This document shows positions 43,549 to 53,248 of a stretch of DNA of 64,000 nucleotides, one piece after another. The translations under genes and the position numbers were made by a program. The stretch is from an uncultured Bacteroides sp. (GTDB taxonomy: Bacteria; Bacteroidota; Bacteroidia; Bacteroidales; Bacteroidaceae), in NCBI RefSeq assembly GCF_963677715.1, contig NZ_OY782495.1, positions 2,901,750 to 2,965,749 of the forward strand. Direction: 5' to 3'. Numbering within the stretch: position 1 is the first letter of the stretch; the number at the start of each line of letters is the position of its first letter. The notes under the pieces are model-generated. The model did no database searches. It saw only the letters and a program-made list of their open reading frames with translations, and was not told the origin of the DNA.

Positions 43549-45321
43549 ATGGGAATAGAAAGACTTACCACATTAGCATTCTCAATGTATACTAACAAGG
43601 GAGCTTATGCCCTTTTGCTTGGTGCTGGCATTTCTCGGTCTGCACATATTCCATCAGGATGGGAGGTCGAGAATATGCTAATAGAACAATTAGCAGCGAC
43701 TCAAGGTGCTGCCGATATAGAAGATTGGCATCAATGGTATAAAGATAAATATGGAGATTCGGCAACTTATTCATCCTTGCTGGAAGAATTGGTTAAAGAA
43801 CCGACTGAGCGTGTGCAGTTGATGAGAGGATTCTTTGAACCAACAGATGAAGAAAGGGAATTAGGTTGGAAGAAACCAACGAAAGCTCACGGAGCGATAG
43901 CTAAGTTAGCTAAGGAGGGTTATATTCGTGTAATTCTAACAACCAATTTCGACCGTTTACTTGAACGTGCACTTGAAGCAGAGGATGTTATCCCGCAAGT
44001 GATATACCATGAAAGTGATATTGAAAAATCTACTCCTATTGTTCATGGCAAAACGGTTACTATCATTAAGATAAATGGTGATTATATTGACTGCCGCTTT
44101 CGTAATACGACAGAAGAATTAGATAACTATCCCGAAGCAATGAAAAATTACGTTAGTCGTATATTCGAGGATTATGGTCTTATTACTTGTGGATGGTCTG
44201 CAACATGGGATAAAGGATTGGTTGATATTATTAATGGTTCATCATCTTCACGCTATAATTCTTTTTTTACGAATGTAGGAGAGGCAAGTGATGTTATGAA
44301 AGCATTAGCCATATCCAGGCGTGGTGAGATTATGCTAATAAAGGGAGCTGACGATCTCTTTACTGAACTTCATGAGCAAGTTGTAGCATTGGAGCAAAGT
44401 AATACAAGCCGTCGTTTGAATTACGATGTAATGATGTCAAGAGTGAAAAAATACTTATCATCAGAACAGTATAATATTGATTATTCAGACTTGATAGAGA
44501 AATTCGGAACTGAAGCTTATGATAAAATAATGGCTAAAGCCAATTATAATTTCACTATCACACCAGAGCAATTTTTCGCTTATTTTGAATTACACCATAA
44601 TGCAGTGAAACCTTTGATAGATATAGCGATACTTACAGCAAGATGGGGTAAAGCACATCATATTGAAGCATTCGGGGATATCATGGTTAAACTATGCACA
44701 AAACCTTTCCGAAGCGGGGAAATCACTACTGAAGGTACTCAATATCTACATGCTTTAGGTGCGACTTTATTGTTGAATGCAATAGGGATAGCATGTGTAA
44801 AATATGATCGATACACAGAACTAAACAAAATATTAAAACTAAGCGTACCCGCTGGGAACTTTATAGGATTTTACAGAAAATCATTACTATCCCTACTTGG
44901 TTCGACACATTGGAGGTACGATGAATTAAACTATTTAGCTGGTATTAATTACATTTATCCGTGGAGCTTCATCCTTCTTAAAAGGTTACGTTCTCATTTC
45001 ATAGGGTGTTTTACCGTTGACTCGGAATACGAAAATACTTTTTACATATGGGAACATTTGAAGTCTCTCGTTTTTGGCTACAATCAATGTTATATACTGG
45101 ATCGTTTTTATGTACCCACAGGGCAATTTCTCCGCAGCAGAGTTGAATACAAGATGCGTCAGAATGGGGAAGAGCCTTACAGTGTATTTTTTGACAATGC
45201 AGACAAACTAAAAGGTGAATGGGAGCCTGTCAAACAAGGGATGTTTAATGGTAACTATGATGAATACAAGAAGAATTTTGACCAAGCAGAAGAATATTAC
45301 AAACAAAATATGAGTTATTGA
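43549..45321 (+). CDS. SIR2-domain protein, putative NAD-degrading defence effector
   Basis: The 590-residue product has an N-terminal SIR2 domain: LLLGAGISRSAHIPSGWE (Gly25-Ala-Gly27) and VILTTNFDRLLERAL (Asn133, Asp135). IKINGDYID (about 173-181) lies where most relatives have KxHG. The C-terminal 300 residues are helical with no known domain. SIR2 proteins of this size in defence loci deplete NAD when phage is sensed. The Asn in place of the catalytic His is unusual. The stop overlaps the region of the next start. Confidence 0.82.
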   Translation: MGIERLTTLAFSMYTNKGAYALLLGAGISRSAHIPSGWEVENMLIEQLAATQGAADIEDWHQWYKDKYGDSATYSSLLEELVKEPTERVQLMRGFFEPTDEERELGWKKPTKAHGAIAKLAKEGYIRVILTTNFDRLLERALEAEDVIPQVIYHESDIEKSTPIVHGKTVTIIKINGDYIDCRFRNTTEELDNYPEAMKNYVSRIFEDYGLITCGWSATWDKGLVDIINGSSSSRYNSFFTNVGEASDVMKALAISRRGEIMLIKGADDLFTELHEQVVALEQSNTSRRLNYDVMMSRVKKYLSSEQYNIDYSDLIEKFGTEAYDKIMAKANYNFTITPEQFFAYFELHHNAVKPLIDIAILTARWGKAHHIEAFGDIMVKLCTKPFRSGEITTEGTQYLHALGATLLLNAIGIACVKYDRYTELNKILKLSVPAGNFIGFYRKSLLSLLGSTHWRYDELNYLAGINYIYPWSFILLKRLRSHFIGCFTVDSEYENTFYIWEHLKSLVFGYNQCYILDRFYVPTGQFLRSRVEYKMRQNGEEPYSVFFDNADKLKGEWEPVKQGMFNGNYDEYKKNFDQAEEYYKQNMSY

Positions 45322-45323
45322 AT

Positions 45324-46103
45324 ATGGCTGAATTAAGTATTATAATTTCCATCCTTGCCGCACTATTAACAGGGGGCTTCCTTATGATTTTTATAGAGAG
45401 CCAAAAAGTTGCTGGAAGCGTAACTGATCGATTTCATTTTGTTATGAATCCTTTCTTTCGCCGTTTTAGTTGTTATGTGAAATTTATATCTTCCTTCAAA
45501 ACTTGCTTCACTTTTAAGGTTACTAAAGATTCTGATTATATAAAGAGGCTGAAAGATAATGTTGAGGAGATAGGACGATTAGGAGGGCAATCTATCGTAT
45601 CGGGGCAAGATTTTCCCTCCGACTATTTTACGGCAAAAGAATTAGATTCAATTTGCAAAACCATTAACAACATTTGGTATCTTATTGATGGAAAGCAAAA
45701 TTACATTGATAAACATTTGGAGTTTGACTCACGTCATGCAGAAATGTTTAGTCAACATACAAAAGACTATCTGGAGGGAATATCTACCAAATACAAAGGG
45801 ATGCCATTAACAAAAGATATGCTGGCAAAAGTATCGGGCGATTTCTTTGTAGATATATATCAACCAATACAAGATGTACTTTTTGAGTATGAATTTTGGC
45901 AGAAAAAAGAAAAGGAATTTAAGATATTGATATTGGCTACAATTGTTTTTACATTGCTGACAATGATGCTCGTTCTATTATTAAACTGTTATATCCCGAT
46001 ATGGGTATACAAAGCGCTGTGTATTGTATGTTGCGGATTGTTGATTTTTGGACTTTTTAAACTTACTAATATAGACAATCTGTCAAAGAAAATTATGAGA
46101 TAG
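45324..46103 (+). CDS. Membrane protein partnered with the SIR2 protein
   Basis: From the ATG at 45324 the product (259 residues) has an N-terminal membrane helix (LSIIISILAALLTGGFLMIFI). A soluble helical middle part of about 180 residues and two C-terminal helices (ILATIVFTLLTMMLVLLLNCY, YKALCIVCCGLLIFGLF) follow. It starts two bases after the SIR2 stop, so the pair is co-translated. It may sense or anchor at the membrane. No family recognised. Confidence 0.7.
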   Translation: MAELSIIISILAALLTGGFLMIFIESQKVAGSVTDRFHFVMNPFFRRFSCYVKFISSFKTCFTFKVTKDSDYIKRLKDNVEEIGRLGGQSIVSGQDFPSDYFTAKELDSICKTINNIWYLIDGKQNYIDKHLEFDSRHAEMFSQHTKDYLEGISTKYKGMPLTKDMLAKVSGDFFVDIYQPIQDVLFEYEFWQKKEKEFKILILATIVFTLLTMMLVLLLNCYIPIWVYKALCIVCCGLLIFGLFKLTNIDNLSKKIMR

Positions 46104-46131
46104 GTGATTTTGTAGGGAAACAATTAAGTTT

Positions 46132-47721
46132 ATGGGGAAATGGAGATATAAAAAGAAAAGTAAAATGTTTACTTATCGTCAAAGAACAGAAGTCGACTTA
46201 AGTAAACCTACTTATGGTAATATGGAACAGAAAAATAATTCAATCTGCTATTTATGCGGAAATGCAATGATAAGTGAAGAATTCTACTTGTCACACAAAG
46301 AGGAATTTAAAGAAACGCCTTGTTTTCTACATGATGAACACATAATCCAAAATGCACTTCACGGAAAGCTGAAATCCAACTCAATACTATGTAAAAGTTG
46401 TGGGGCAATACTTGGGGATGATATAGATAGTCAGTTTGTTTCTTTGTTTGCCCCATTTATTGAACGACTTAAAAAACTCCTTATTAGAAAAGATCATGGG
46501 AGTAAAAATATCGTTACATTAAAAGGGCATCTATATAAAAACGAGGAACTAAATGAAAAAATAGACGTTCAAATAAGAGAGGGGAAAGTATCTCCCATTG
46601 AACCTTACTATGAGGTAGATGAGTCAGAAGGAAAGGTGACAATATACGCAAATGATAAAAGAGCTAAACAATATAAGCCTGTTGTTCAGGAAGAGATTAA
46701 AAGCAAAGGGGCTGATCCCGATTTTTTTGAATTTAAATCAAAAACAGACATACAAGATGAAGGTATTTTAGGCTATTTCTTTACAGAGGGAGTACCCAAT
46801 TTTAATGAGATTTTTAAGAAGGGCTTTGTGAAAATTGCTGTTGATTTCGCAGCCCATTGTGGTATTAGTAGAGAGAATATGCCTCAAGTTCTTGAAATAG
46901 ACAGTACCACACAAATAGGAAAACTCAAATATGAAAATTGCTGTTTCCCTTTCATTAGTATAGGCGCAATAGACACAATTATTGAGTTAAATAGACCTGA
47001 TATTGAAGATTTATATCCAACACATACCATTATCCTATTTAACCAAAAGACAGAAAGTAGGAATCTATTATATTGTTATATTGACTTGCTTAGTACGTTT
47101 CAATATTATGTATTACTAAACCCCAATTACAAGGGCGAAGATATTCATGAAGTTTTTCATCAAACAATTATTAAGCAGGAGATTCCCGAAATTGATGTAA
47201 AGCGCATTCGACCTAAACATTTAAGTATTGTCATTCAGGAATATAATATTGATATGACGAAGTATAAAGGAGAAAGTTTATCTGATTTATATGACTTTAT
47301 CGAGAAGGAAATTAATAACTATCAAGTTACTCCATCTCTGAATTTTCAAGACGAATTAAAAAGAATGTTTAACAAGATATCTTTACCAATGGCACTACAG
47401 GTGGGTGGGAAAGATATTCCAAATACAGAAGAAATTATTTCGAGCATAAATTATAAGATACCAGACTCTCAAAAACGATCTGTTATTTTTGAATACCATG
47501 ATTATGTCGAAGATGAAAATAATTTTAACTATCAACTATTCAGAAAGATATTCTATGAAAACGATGGCGATGGAGGTGTAGAGGTAATGTCTTCTCCAGT
47601 TGAATGTAACAGCCCTACAATCATAGATGAATACAGAAAACAATATTGTCACATGAAATTTAATCAACTAAATAACTTTATAATTAACAAAGAAAAGGAA
47701 GACAAACTTGACTCCGAATAA
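46132..47721 (+). CDS. HNH-type (HNH_5-like) protein
   Basis: The 529-residue product has an N-terminal zinc finger nuclease-like part: ICYLCGNAM (about 38-46), then DEHIIQNALHGKLKSNSILCKSCG (about 72-95). Two CxxC pairs and DEHI fit the HNH_5 type. The remaining 420 residues are without known domain. The next gene starts at its stop codon, so both are probably one system. Confidence 0.72.
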   Translation: MGKWRYKKKSKMFTYRQRTEVDLSKPTYGNMEQKNNSICYLCGNAMISEEFYLSHKEEFKETPCFLHDEHIIQNALHGKLKSNSILCKSCGAILGDDIDSQFVSLFAPFIERLKKLLIRKDHGSKNIVTLKGHLYKNEELNEKIDVQIREGKVSPIEPYYEVDESEGKVTIYANDKRAKQYKPVVQEEIKSKGADPDFFEFKSKTDIQDEGILGYFFTEGVPNFNEIFKKGFVKIAVDFAAHCGISRENMPQVLEIDSTTQIGKLKYENCCFPFISIGAIDTIIELNRPDIEDLYPTHTIILFNQKTESRNLLYCYIDLLSTFQYYVLLNPNYKGEDIHEVFHQTIIKQEIPEIDVKRIRPKHLSIVIQEYNIDMTKYKGESLSDLYDFIEKEINNYQVTPSLNFQDELKRMFNKISLPMALQVGGKDIPNTEEIISSINYKIPDSQKRSVIFEYHDYVEDENNFNYQLFRKIFYENDGDGGVEVMSSPVECNSPTIIDEYRKQYCHMKFNQLNNFIINKEKEDKLDSE

Positions 47722-48819
47722 ATGAATACAAAAATATATTTTGATGAAGCTGGAAATAGTGGTGATAATCTGCTCGACAAAGAGCAGCCTATATATGTTT
47801 TAGCATCTCATAATTTTAATGAGGAAGAAACAAGACTGATTCTTGCTCCACTACTGCCATTAAATAATGGAGAAATACATTTTTATAAATTATGCAAATC
47901 TAAAAAATACCACAAAAGCATTATTGAGGTATTGAATAATGAGATGTTAGATTGTTCTCGTGTCGTCATGACAGCTGCTGACAAACGATTTGCTCTTTGG
48001 TGTAATATCGTTGACAAATTGGTAGAACCGTTTTATGCAAAAGTGCTAAATGAAGACATGAACAAAGGTGGTCGTAAATTGCAATTAGCCAATATTTTAT
48101 ATTGGATGCAAACCAAAATAGAAGACAAAGAATTAATTGAAGATTTTCTACAATCGTTCCAGAATTATTATAGAGGAAAGGATTTAAAGAAGCAAGAAGA
48201 TTATAAAAATGATTTTCTTGTTGCATTGGGACGTATAGAAATGATAAAGGATGAGGATGTAAGAGAATTTTTTGGTTATATTTCTATGTGTAATGCTTTT
48301 GACCTATGGGATACACCAGGGCAAAAATACTCATTGGATTTTTCTATTTCTGAATTTAATTATTCCTGTAACCAATGGGGAGAGATACTTCAAGAAAAGT
48401 TTAATGTATACCATGACAACTCAAAGCAAATTGAACACTGGAAGGAATATATAAAATTCATGGCTGATGAAAGGATTCCAGAAACAGTTGTAGGATATGG
48501 TGATCGAAAACATATTTATCCTTTAAAAATTGACAGACTCGAATTAGTAGATTCAAAAACGTCTATTGAGATACAACTTGCAGATTTATTCGCAAGTTCT
48601 CTATCTTATTATTTGAGGAAAACGTACAATGGAATTAATGAACCATTCTTGAAAGAACTGGCTGAAACAAGATTCTTTAACCTCAAATGCTTTATGCAAA
48701 TTGGAGCAGGGTTAAATCTGAATTCGGAAAAATTTGCGAAAGAGATGCAGAATGGAGGTGTGGATGGTGCTGATTTTATTGTTGAGCAAGAGCAAAAATA
48801 CTTGAAAAGTAATATGTAG
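47722..48819 (+). CDS. DUF3800 protein, RNase H-like putative nuclease
   Basis: The 365-residue product begins KIYFDEAGNSGD, the first acidic motif of DUF3800. It later has LELVDSKTSIEIQLADLFASSLSYYL, the second motif (Asp-Ser-Lys...Gln-Leu-Ala-Asp). DUF3800 proteins have an RNase H-like fold, occur in defence loci and are presumed metal-dependent nucleases. The start is directly after the HNH gene stop. Confidence 0.8.
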   Translation: MNTKIYFDEAGNSGDNLLDKEQPIYVLASHNFNEEETRLILAPLLPLNNGEIHFYKLCKSKKYHKSIIEVLNNEMLDCSRVVMTAADKRFALWCNIVDKLVEPFYAKVLNEDMNKGGRKLQLANILYWMQTKIEDKELIEDFLQSFQNYYRGKDLKKQEDYKNDFLVALGRIEMIKDEDVREFFGYISMCNAFDLWDTPGQKYSLDFSISEFNYSCNQWGEILQEKFNVYHDNSKQIEHWKEYIKFMADERIPETVVGYGDRKHIYPLKIDRLELVDSKTSIEIQLADLFASSLSYYLRKTYNGINEPFLKELAETRFFNLKCFMQIGAGLNLNSEKFAKEMQNGGVDGADFIVEQEQKYLKSNM

Positions 48820-48897
48820 AAACTTCAATATGTGGCAGAATTTGAGTAACTAATTGAAAAACATGATGCAAAACTCCTCGCAGAGTATTTTTATGGG

Positions 48898-48905
48898 TAC
48901 TTTTG
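48898..48905 (+). promoter_or_regulatory. -7 box of the Mrr-like gene
   Basis: TACTTTTG lies 16 bp before the ATG at 48922. The upstream 45 bp, starting TGAAAAACAT at 48855, resembles the SIR2 promoter, including TTTTTATGGGTA before the -7 core. Confidence 0.55.
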
Positions 48906-48921
48906 TGGAAAATTATTTAAT

Positions 48922-50064
48922 ATGGAAGCACCTCTATCTTTAAGACGGCCTATTAATTGGCAAGACTTTGAAACTCTATGCAAAAAACTTTGGGGAGAAA
49001 TATGGGCTTGTACCGAAATTAAAAAAAACGGCAGAATAGGGCAAGCTCAACATGGAGTGGATATATATGGTATACCTAAGAGCGAAACCCAATATTACGG
49101 AATACAGTGTAAGGGAAAAGATGAATACACTGATAAGCAATTTACGGAAGATGAAATTATTGCTGAAATTGAAAAGGCAAAATTATTTCAGCCTCCTTTA
49201 AAGAAATTATATCTTGCAACTACGGCTGTAAAGGATGCCAAAATTGAAGAGTTTTTTAGAGTTAAAAATTTAGAAAACATAAGTGATGGATTGTTTGAGG
49301 TTCACATTTTCTCATGGGAGGACATTGTGGAACTTATTGATGAAAACAAAGAAACTCATGATTTTTATTTAAAGAGTCAAAACTACAAATCAAGGAAAAG
49401 CGTTTCTGTAACTTTTCAAAATGCCTCAACTGAGTTGATTATGACACCCGAATTTAAACAAACGACAATACATAGAACTCAAAAAAATATTCCCGCAGTT
49501 CCTTTAAACAACTCCCTTAGTGCCATTATGGGGCTTCATAATAAATTTGCAGCTATCCCAACTGCTGTTGCCAGATTTGAAGCGGCAAGTACTAAAATCA
49601 ATCTAAGTTTGTGCCCTTTATATTTTTAGATACATAATACAGGGGCTGAGCCTCTGGAAGAGTTTAAATTACTGTTTGAAATACACGGGGAGATACAGGA
49701 AGTAACGGATGATAACGAAGTAAGGACAGGTACGCATATTTTTCCAAAAATTTATCAAACCCCAGATGTCAGATTAAATAAAGAGAATAAGACAGGAAAA
49801 ATATTGCCACAAGCATCTATTTTGGTTGGTGACGACACATTTAATTCCGATATGTTTTTTATCAAACTATTGCCGAAAGATTATAGTTTGGAAATAAGAT
49901 GGAAACTTATTTCCAAAGATTTTAAAGATTCGGGAGTGCTTCAAATTACAGTTGTCCCGAATATAAACTTTGAATATAAAGATATTTTAGTTGAAGACCC
50001 GTATTTGGTCGGAATAACAGAAGGCGAGATAGAAGATGTACTTATTAATAAAAATGACGATTAA
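48922..50064 (+). pseudogene. Mrr-like restriction endonuclease with in-frame stop
   Basis: The first 235 codons hold an Mrr-like PD-(D/E)XK core: WQDFETLCKKLWGEIW (about 14-29), QHGVDIYGIP (about 49-58) and YYGIQCKGKDEY (about 64-75), with Asp and Gln-x-Lys in place. A TAG at 49627-49629 interrupts. The same frame continues IHNTGAEPLEEFKLLFEIHGEI to a TAA at 50062-50064, 380 codons in all. Only one lesion is seen. The N-terminal nuclease part could still be made, but without the C-terminal beta-rich domain. Confidence 0.7.
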
Positions 50065-50290
50065 TTATCGTCTATAACGGCTTTTTGCTTCTTTTTCTCC
50101 GCGTAAAGCCCTGCTAATTGCTCATGGAAAAAGAAGTTCGGGCAAAGTTTCCCCTGCCCGGATATAAATTCTTAAAATCGTTTTCAAAGGCATTTATAGC
50201 CCATTATCAACCATATACCGAAGCCTCCCAGCTACCCACTGAATTGTGGGATTGCGTGGATAGTGGAACGTTCTGCGGCTTAAATTCTCA
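50061..50290 (-). pseudogene. Remnant of an ICE gene, minus strand
   Basis: Reading leftwards, pieces in different frames give TIQWVAGRLRYMVDNGL and then EFISGQGKLCPNFFFHEQLAGLYAEKKKQK to a stop. They look like one decayed protein with several stops. Its last codon overlaps the stop of the Mrr-like gene on the other strand. No start is visible. Confidence 0.4.
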
Positions 50291-50340
50291 ATGATTAACC
50301 GCTCCTGTCGGAGTTGTACGCTGTGGCAGTCGGGTTCTAC

Positions 50341-50596
50341 CTAGTGCAAAAGTTCCTCCAGTTCGTAATAATCTTGTTGTGTGGTAATAATCGGATTGCC
50401 GATATATGCGTCTACCCTCATACCTCGCCGAATTTATCAATTTCACATTCAAATATTTATACCTCTGAATCACAGGTATATAAGCCGTTTTTTTGGCGTG
50501 GTCTATCGCTTTAGCCTCGGAAGTGAACACGCCGAAAAATACACGGCTTGCCCTTGTCCTGTGAATATCTGTTTGGAATAATATAAATACTGTCAT
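50341..50596 (-). pseudogene. Decayed small ICE gene(s), minus strand
   Basis: From 50596 leftwards the reading MTVFILFQTDIHRTRASRVF is followed by GVFTSEAKAIDHAKK, which resembles a short protein common in these elements. After the run of A the better continuation is in another frame (NGLYTCDSEV, then a stop). A 26-codon reading from ATG at 50421, MRVDAYIGNPIITTQQDYYE and so on, may be a separate intact microgene or the tail of the same one. Confidence 0.4.
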
Positions 50597-50651
50597 TTTG
50601 ATAATGTTTTTAAGGAGCGGGATTTCTCCTGCTCCTTGTTGAACTTCAAAT

Positions 50652-52628
50652 TTATACCGCTACTGCCTCCGCTTTGGGTTGCGTTTTGGGTATTCCGACA
50701 ATCAGCACCTTATCCGCTTGTGGGGTCGGTTTCGCTTCTTTCTTCTCGGATTGGGTCGCTTTGGGCTGTTCCTTACCTTTCATCTTGGCGGTTTCCGACT
50801 TCAAAGCGGTGACGTTCACTTCCTTTTTGACAGTTTTTTCGGCTGTTTTAGGGGTTTTCTCCGTCTTGGCGATCTGCTCTGCCTTTTTCGCTTTGGCATC
50901 GGCTTTCGCTTTCTTTTCAGCCTTTTTCAGCCCTGCGATACGTTCGTCCAACCGGGCGTTTTTTTTGCCGTAGTCCTCTTTATGAGTGCTTACAATTTCC
51001 TCTGTCTGTTCGGGTAGATGCTGTTTTGAGAACGTCAACAACATACCGCCTTTTTCATCGCCTACGGTTCTTGTGCCGTCCGTAAGATGGTTATACAGAT
51101 AATCACGGCGTACAACGGTTTTCTGTTCTTCGGTCAGCGAAGATGCGATTTTGAGTTTCTTCTCGTCCGTCAGATAGCCGTAATAATCGTTTTCTTTCAG
51201 TCCTACGGCTTTGTAATTATGACGGCGCAACTTAGACAGCATAAAGAAATACATTGCTGTTTCTTCATCAGCGGTAAATGCCGACTGCGGTATTTGTTCC
51301 GTGCGCAAAAGTTCCTTTAAGCCCTCGGCGGCCTTTTCGTCTGCCAATTCGTTGTTACGCTTTTTCTTGGCGGTAAGGTCGGCGATTAACTGCTCGTTGG
51401 TCTTGGTGTCTTTGGTGGCAACCTCTTTGTAGTACATTCTTACATTACTATCGCCGATTTTGGCATACACACGGATTTTGCCCTGCTCTTTCAATTCTTC
51501 AAGATGTGCCGTCTGCTTGGTGTACTTCTCCTGTTCCTTGCCGTATTTCTCCTGTGCCTTGTCGTAATCTTCGGGCTTTTTATACTCGGAGGCTTGCGGT
51601 TCGGTCGGTGCTGTGGGGTATGAATTAAGGTTATACGTTTGCACGTTCTTAAACTCATAACCGCCTTTTTTGATTATTTGGGTTGCCTCGTTATCGTGAC
51701 TGTACTGTTCGCCGACAAAAACGAGTTTCGGGTCGGCAAGGGCTACGGCTTGCGCCTGTTCCACAAGGTATGCCGTTTGTTTGTCTAATAAACATTTTTT
51801 GTTGGTACACTTGCCACAACCGCCACCCTCGGCGAACAGGTCGAAATTGCTTGAATTGTGAATACATTTCAGACACTTGGATTTATCGAAACTGTAATTA
51901 TCAAGGTTGTTTGTGTAACAGTTCCGTATCTTGCCCTCCAATACATTAGCGGAGATATTGCACCATTCACCTGCGCCGTCCTTGCCTAATCGGTCGTTCA
52001 AAATAACCTCCTGTATCTTCTTGTCGTACTTGCTAATAACTATCCCTGCCGATGCGGTCAGTTTGCCCTCTTTTACGAGGTTGGCAATGCCTTTAATGAG
52101 GTCGCAAAGTTTCAACATTTGATAGATATGCTTTTCGCTCTTGCCGTATGCTACGGCGAGGCTTGCAATATCGTAACGCTTTGTGTCTATAAGGCGTTTG
52201 TAAGCCTCTGCCGCCTCCATTGGTGGCACGTCCTCACGCTGTAAGTTCTCGGAGATTGAAAGGTCATACGCCTGTTCATCTGTTACCTCCCGAACGATGC
52301 AGGGGATTTCTGAAAGTTTGAGCATACGGCACGCCCTAAAACGGCGTTCCCCGCAAATGATTTCGTAATGCTCGCCTTTTTCTCCCTTACGCCGTACCGT
52401 AATGGGCTGTATCAGTCCATGAACGGAGATACTTTGCGCCAACTCTTTGAGCGCATCGGCATCGAATGTTTTTCGGGCATTGTAATTGCTCGGCTCTATC
52501 AAGTCCGATGCGATGTTTACGACTTTGCGTTGTCCGTTGTCGGGGGTGCGTACCACTACTGCGGTTACTACTTCGTTTGCTTTCTCTGCTATTGCTACGG
52601 CTGTGCCGTTGTTCTTAATTACTGTCAT
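50652..52628 (-). CDS. parB: ParB/Spo0J-family nuclease-like partition protein
   Basis: From the ATG at 52628 (MTVIKNNGTAVAIAEKANEV) the product is 658 residues. The ParB/Srx domain has LIEPSNYNARKTFDADALKELAQSI, HGLIQPITVR and CGERRFRACRML (about 45-115). ENLQREDVPPMEAAEAYKRL and an HTH follow. A Cys-rich segment (CLKCIHN...CGKCTNKKC) and a long Lys/Ala-rich tail are typical of the ICE version. It may bind ICE DNA and act with the ParA protein TraA. It is transcribed with the small membrane gene. Confidence 0.88.
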   Translation of the reverse strand: MTVIKNNGTAVAIAEKANEVVTAVVVRTPDNGQRKVVNIASDLIEPSNYNARKTFDADALKELAQSISVHGLIQPITVRRKGEKGEHYEIICGERRFRACRMLKLSEIPCIVREVTDEQAYDLSISENLQREDVPPMEAAEAYKRLIDTKRYDIASLAVAYGKSEKHIYQMLKLCDLIKGIANLVKEGKLTASAGIVISKYDKKIQEVILNDRLGKDGAGEWCNISANVLEGKIRNCYTNNLDNYSFDKSKCLKCIHNSSNFDLFAEGGGCGKCTNKKCLLDKQTAYLVEQAQAVALADPKLVFVGEQYSHDNEATQIIKKGGYEFKNVQTYNLNSYPTAPTEPQASEYKKPEDYDKAQEKYGKEQEKYTKQTAHLEELKEQGKIRVYAKIGDSNVRMYYKEVATKDTKTNEQLIADLTAKKKRNNELADEKAAEGLKELLRTEQIPQSAFTADEETAMYFFMLSKLRRHNYKAVGLKENDYYGYLTDEKKLKIASSLTEEQKTVVRRDYLYNHLTDGTRTVGDEKGGMLLTFSKQHLPEQTEEIVSTHKEDYGKKNARLDERIAGLKKAEKKAKADAKAKKAEQIAKTEKTPKTAEKTVKKEVNVTALKSETAKMKGKEQPKATQSEKKEAKPTPQADKVLIVGIPKTQPKAEAVAV

Positions 52629-52639
52629 GATGTTGTTAT

Positions 52640-52879
52640 TTAAAAGATTAAACCTATTACCAGTGTTATAATGATTGCCCAAACGAGCAAGGAAATAAGA
52701 CAGAACAAAACGCCTTTAATGATTGCCCACACTAAATAAATCCCTGCGACAACCGCCACGAACGACCAACCCCAAAGGGCAAACCCTGCTACCGCAAAAG
52801 CTATTTTCAAAACCCAACCTATGCTGATTGGAAGGTTTGAGAATCGTTGTTTCCTGTTTTTTTCTGCTGTTCGTATCAT
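52640..52879 (-). CDS. Small two-helix membrane protein
   Basis: The 79-residue product starts basic (MIRTAEKNRKQRFSNLP) and has two or three hydrophobic helices (WVLKIAFAVAGFALWGWSFV, GVLFCLISLLVWAIIITLVIG). It lies 11 bp before parB on the same strand. Role unknown. Confidence 0.6.
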   Translation of the reverse strand: MIRTAEKNRKQRFSNLPISIGWVLKIAFAVAGFALWGWSFVAVVAGIYLVWAIIKGVLFCLISLLVWAIIITLVIGLIF

Positions 52880-52921
52880 AATTCTGACTTTTTTTAAAAC
52901 GCTATGCCGTATCGGAGCCGG

Positions 52922-53083
52922 TTATGAGTGATCGAGTTTCAGGGGCAGAGAAAGGTAGTGTTTAGCCGATGCAAGTTTTTCGGGAATAAATACGCTCGCC
53001 GGAACGGAAAGAGGACGATTTTTCACGAAACCGAAGGCTCGAACTTGCTTCGGCGTGAAGAACACGGAAATACTTTCGCGCAT
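52922..53083 (-). CDS. Small hypothetical protein, perhaps 5'-truncated
   Basis: ATG at 53083 gives 53 residues (MRESISVFFTPKQVRAFGFV...KLDHS). The same frame stays open upstream (NADLADEVFDF) to a TAG, so the start could be lost and the gene may be the end of a longer one. The sequence looks truly coding, with a clear helix and an FxTPKQVRAFGF segment. It precedes the small membrane gene. Confidence 0.45.
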   Translation of the reverse strand: MRESISVFFTPKQVRAFGFVKNRPLSVPASVFIPEKLASAKHYLSLPLKLDHS

Positions 53084-53248
53084 GAAATCGAACACTTCAT
53101 CGGCTAAGTCGGCATTCCGCTAAAAGAGGAAGAAATTATAAGATACGGGCAGTAGAAAAAATCCCCTTTACTCCCGGATAGTCTGAACAGGGAGTACAAA
53201 AAAAGCGGCTTATTTAATCGCCGTCGGAATCAGTTTGCACTTTAGGTA

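Noticed and set aside
49627-49629. TAG considered as pyrrolysine or another programmed readthrough
   Set aside because: Bacteroidales do not use pyrrolysine and no special downstream structure is seen; a nonsense change is simpler.
50612-50637. AAGGAGC/GCTCCTT hairpin after parB considered as a terminator
   Set aside because: No T-run follows on the minus strand; may still be a stem of unknown use.
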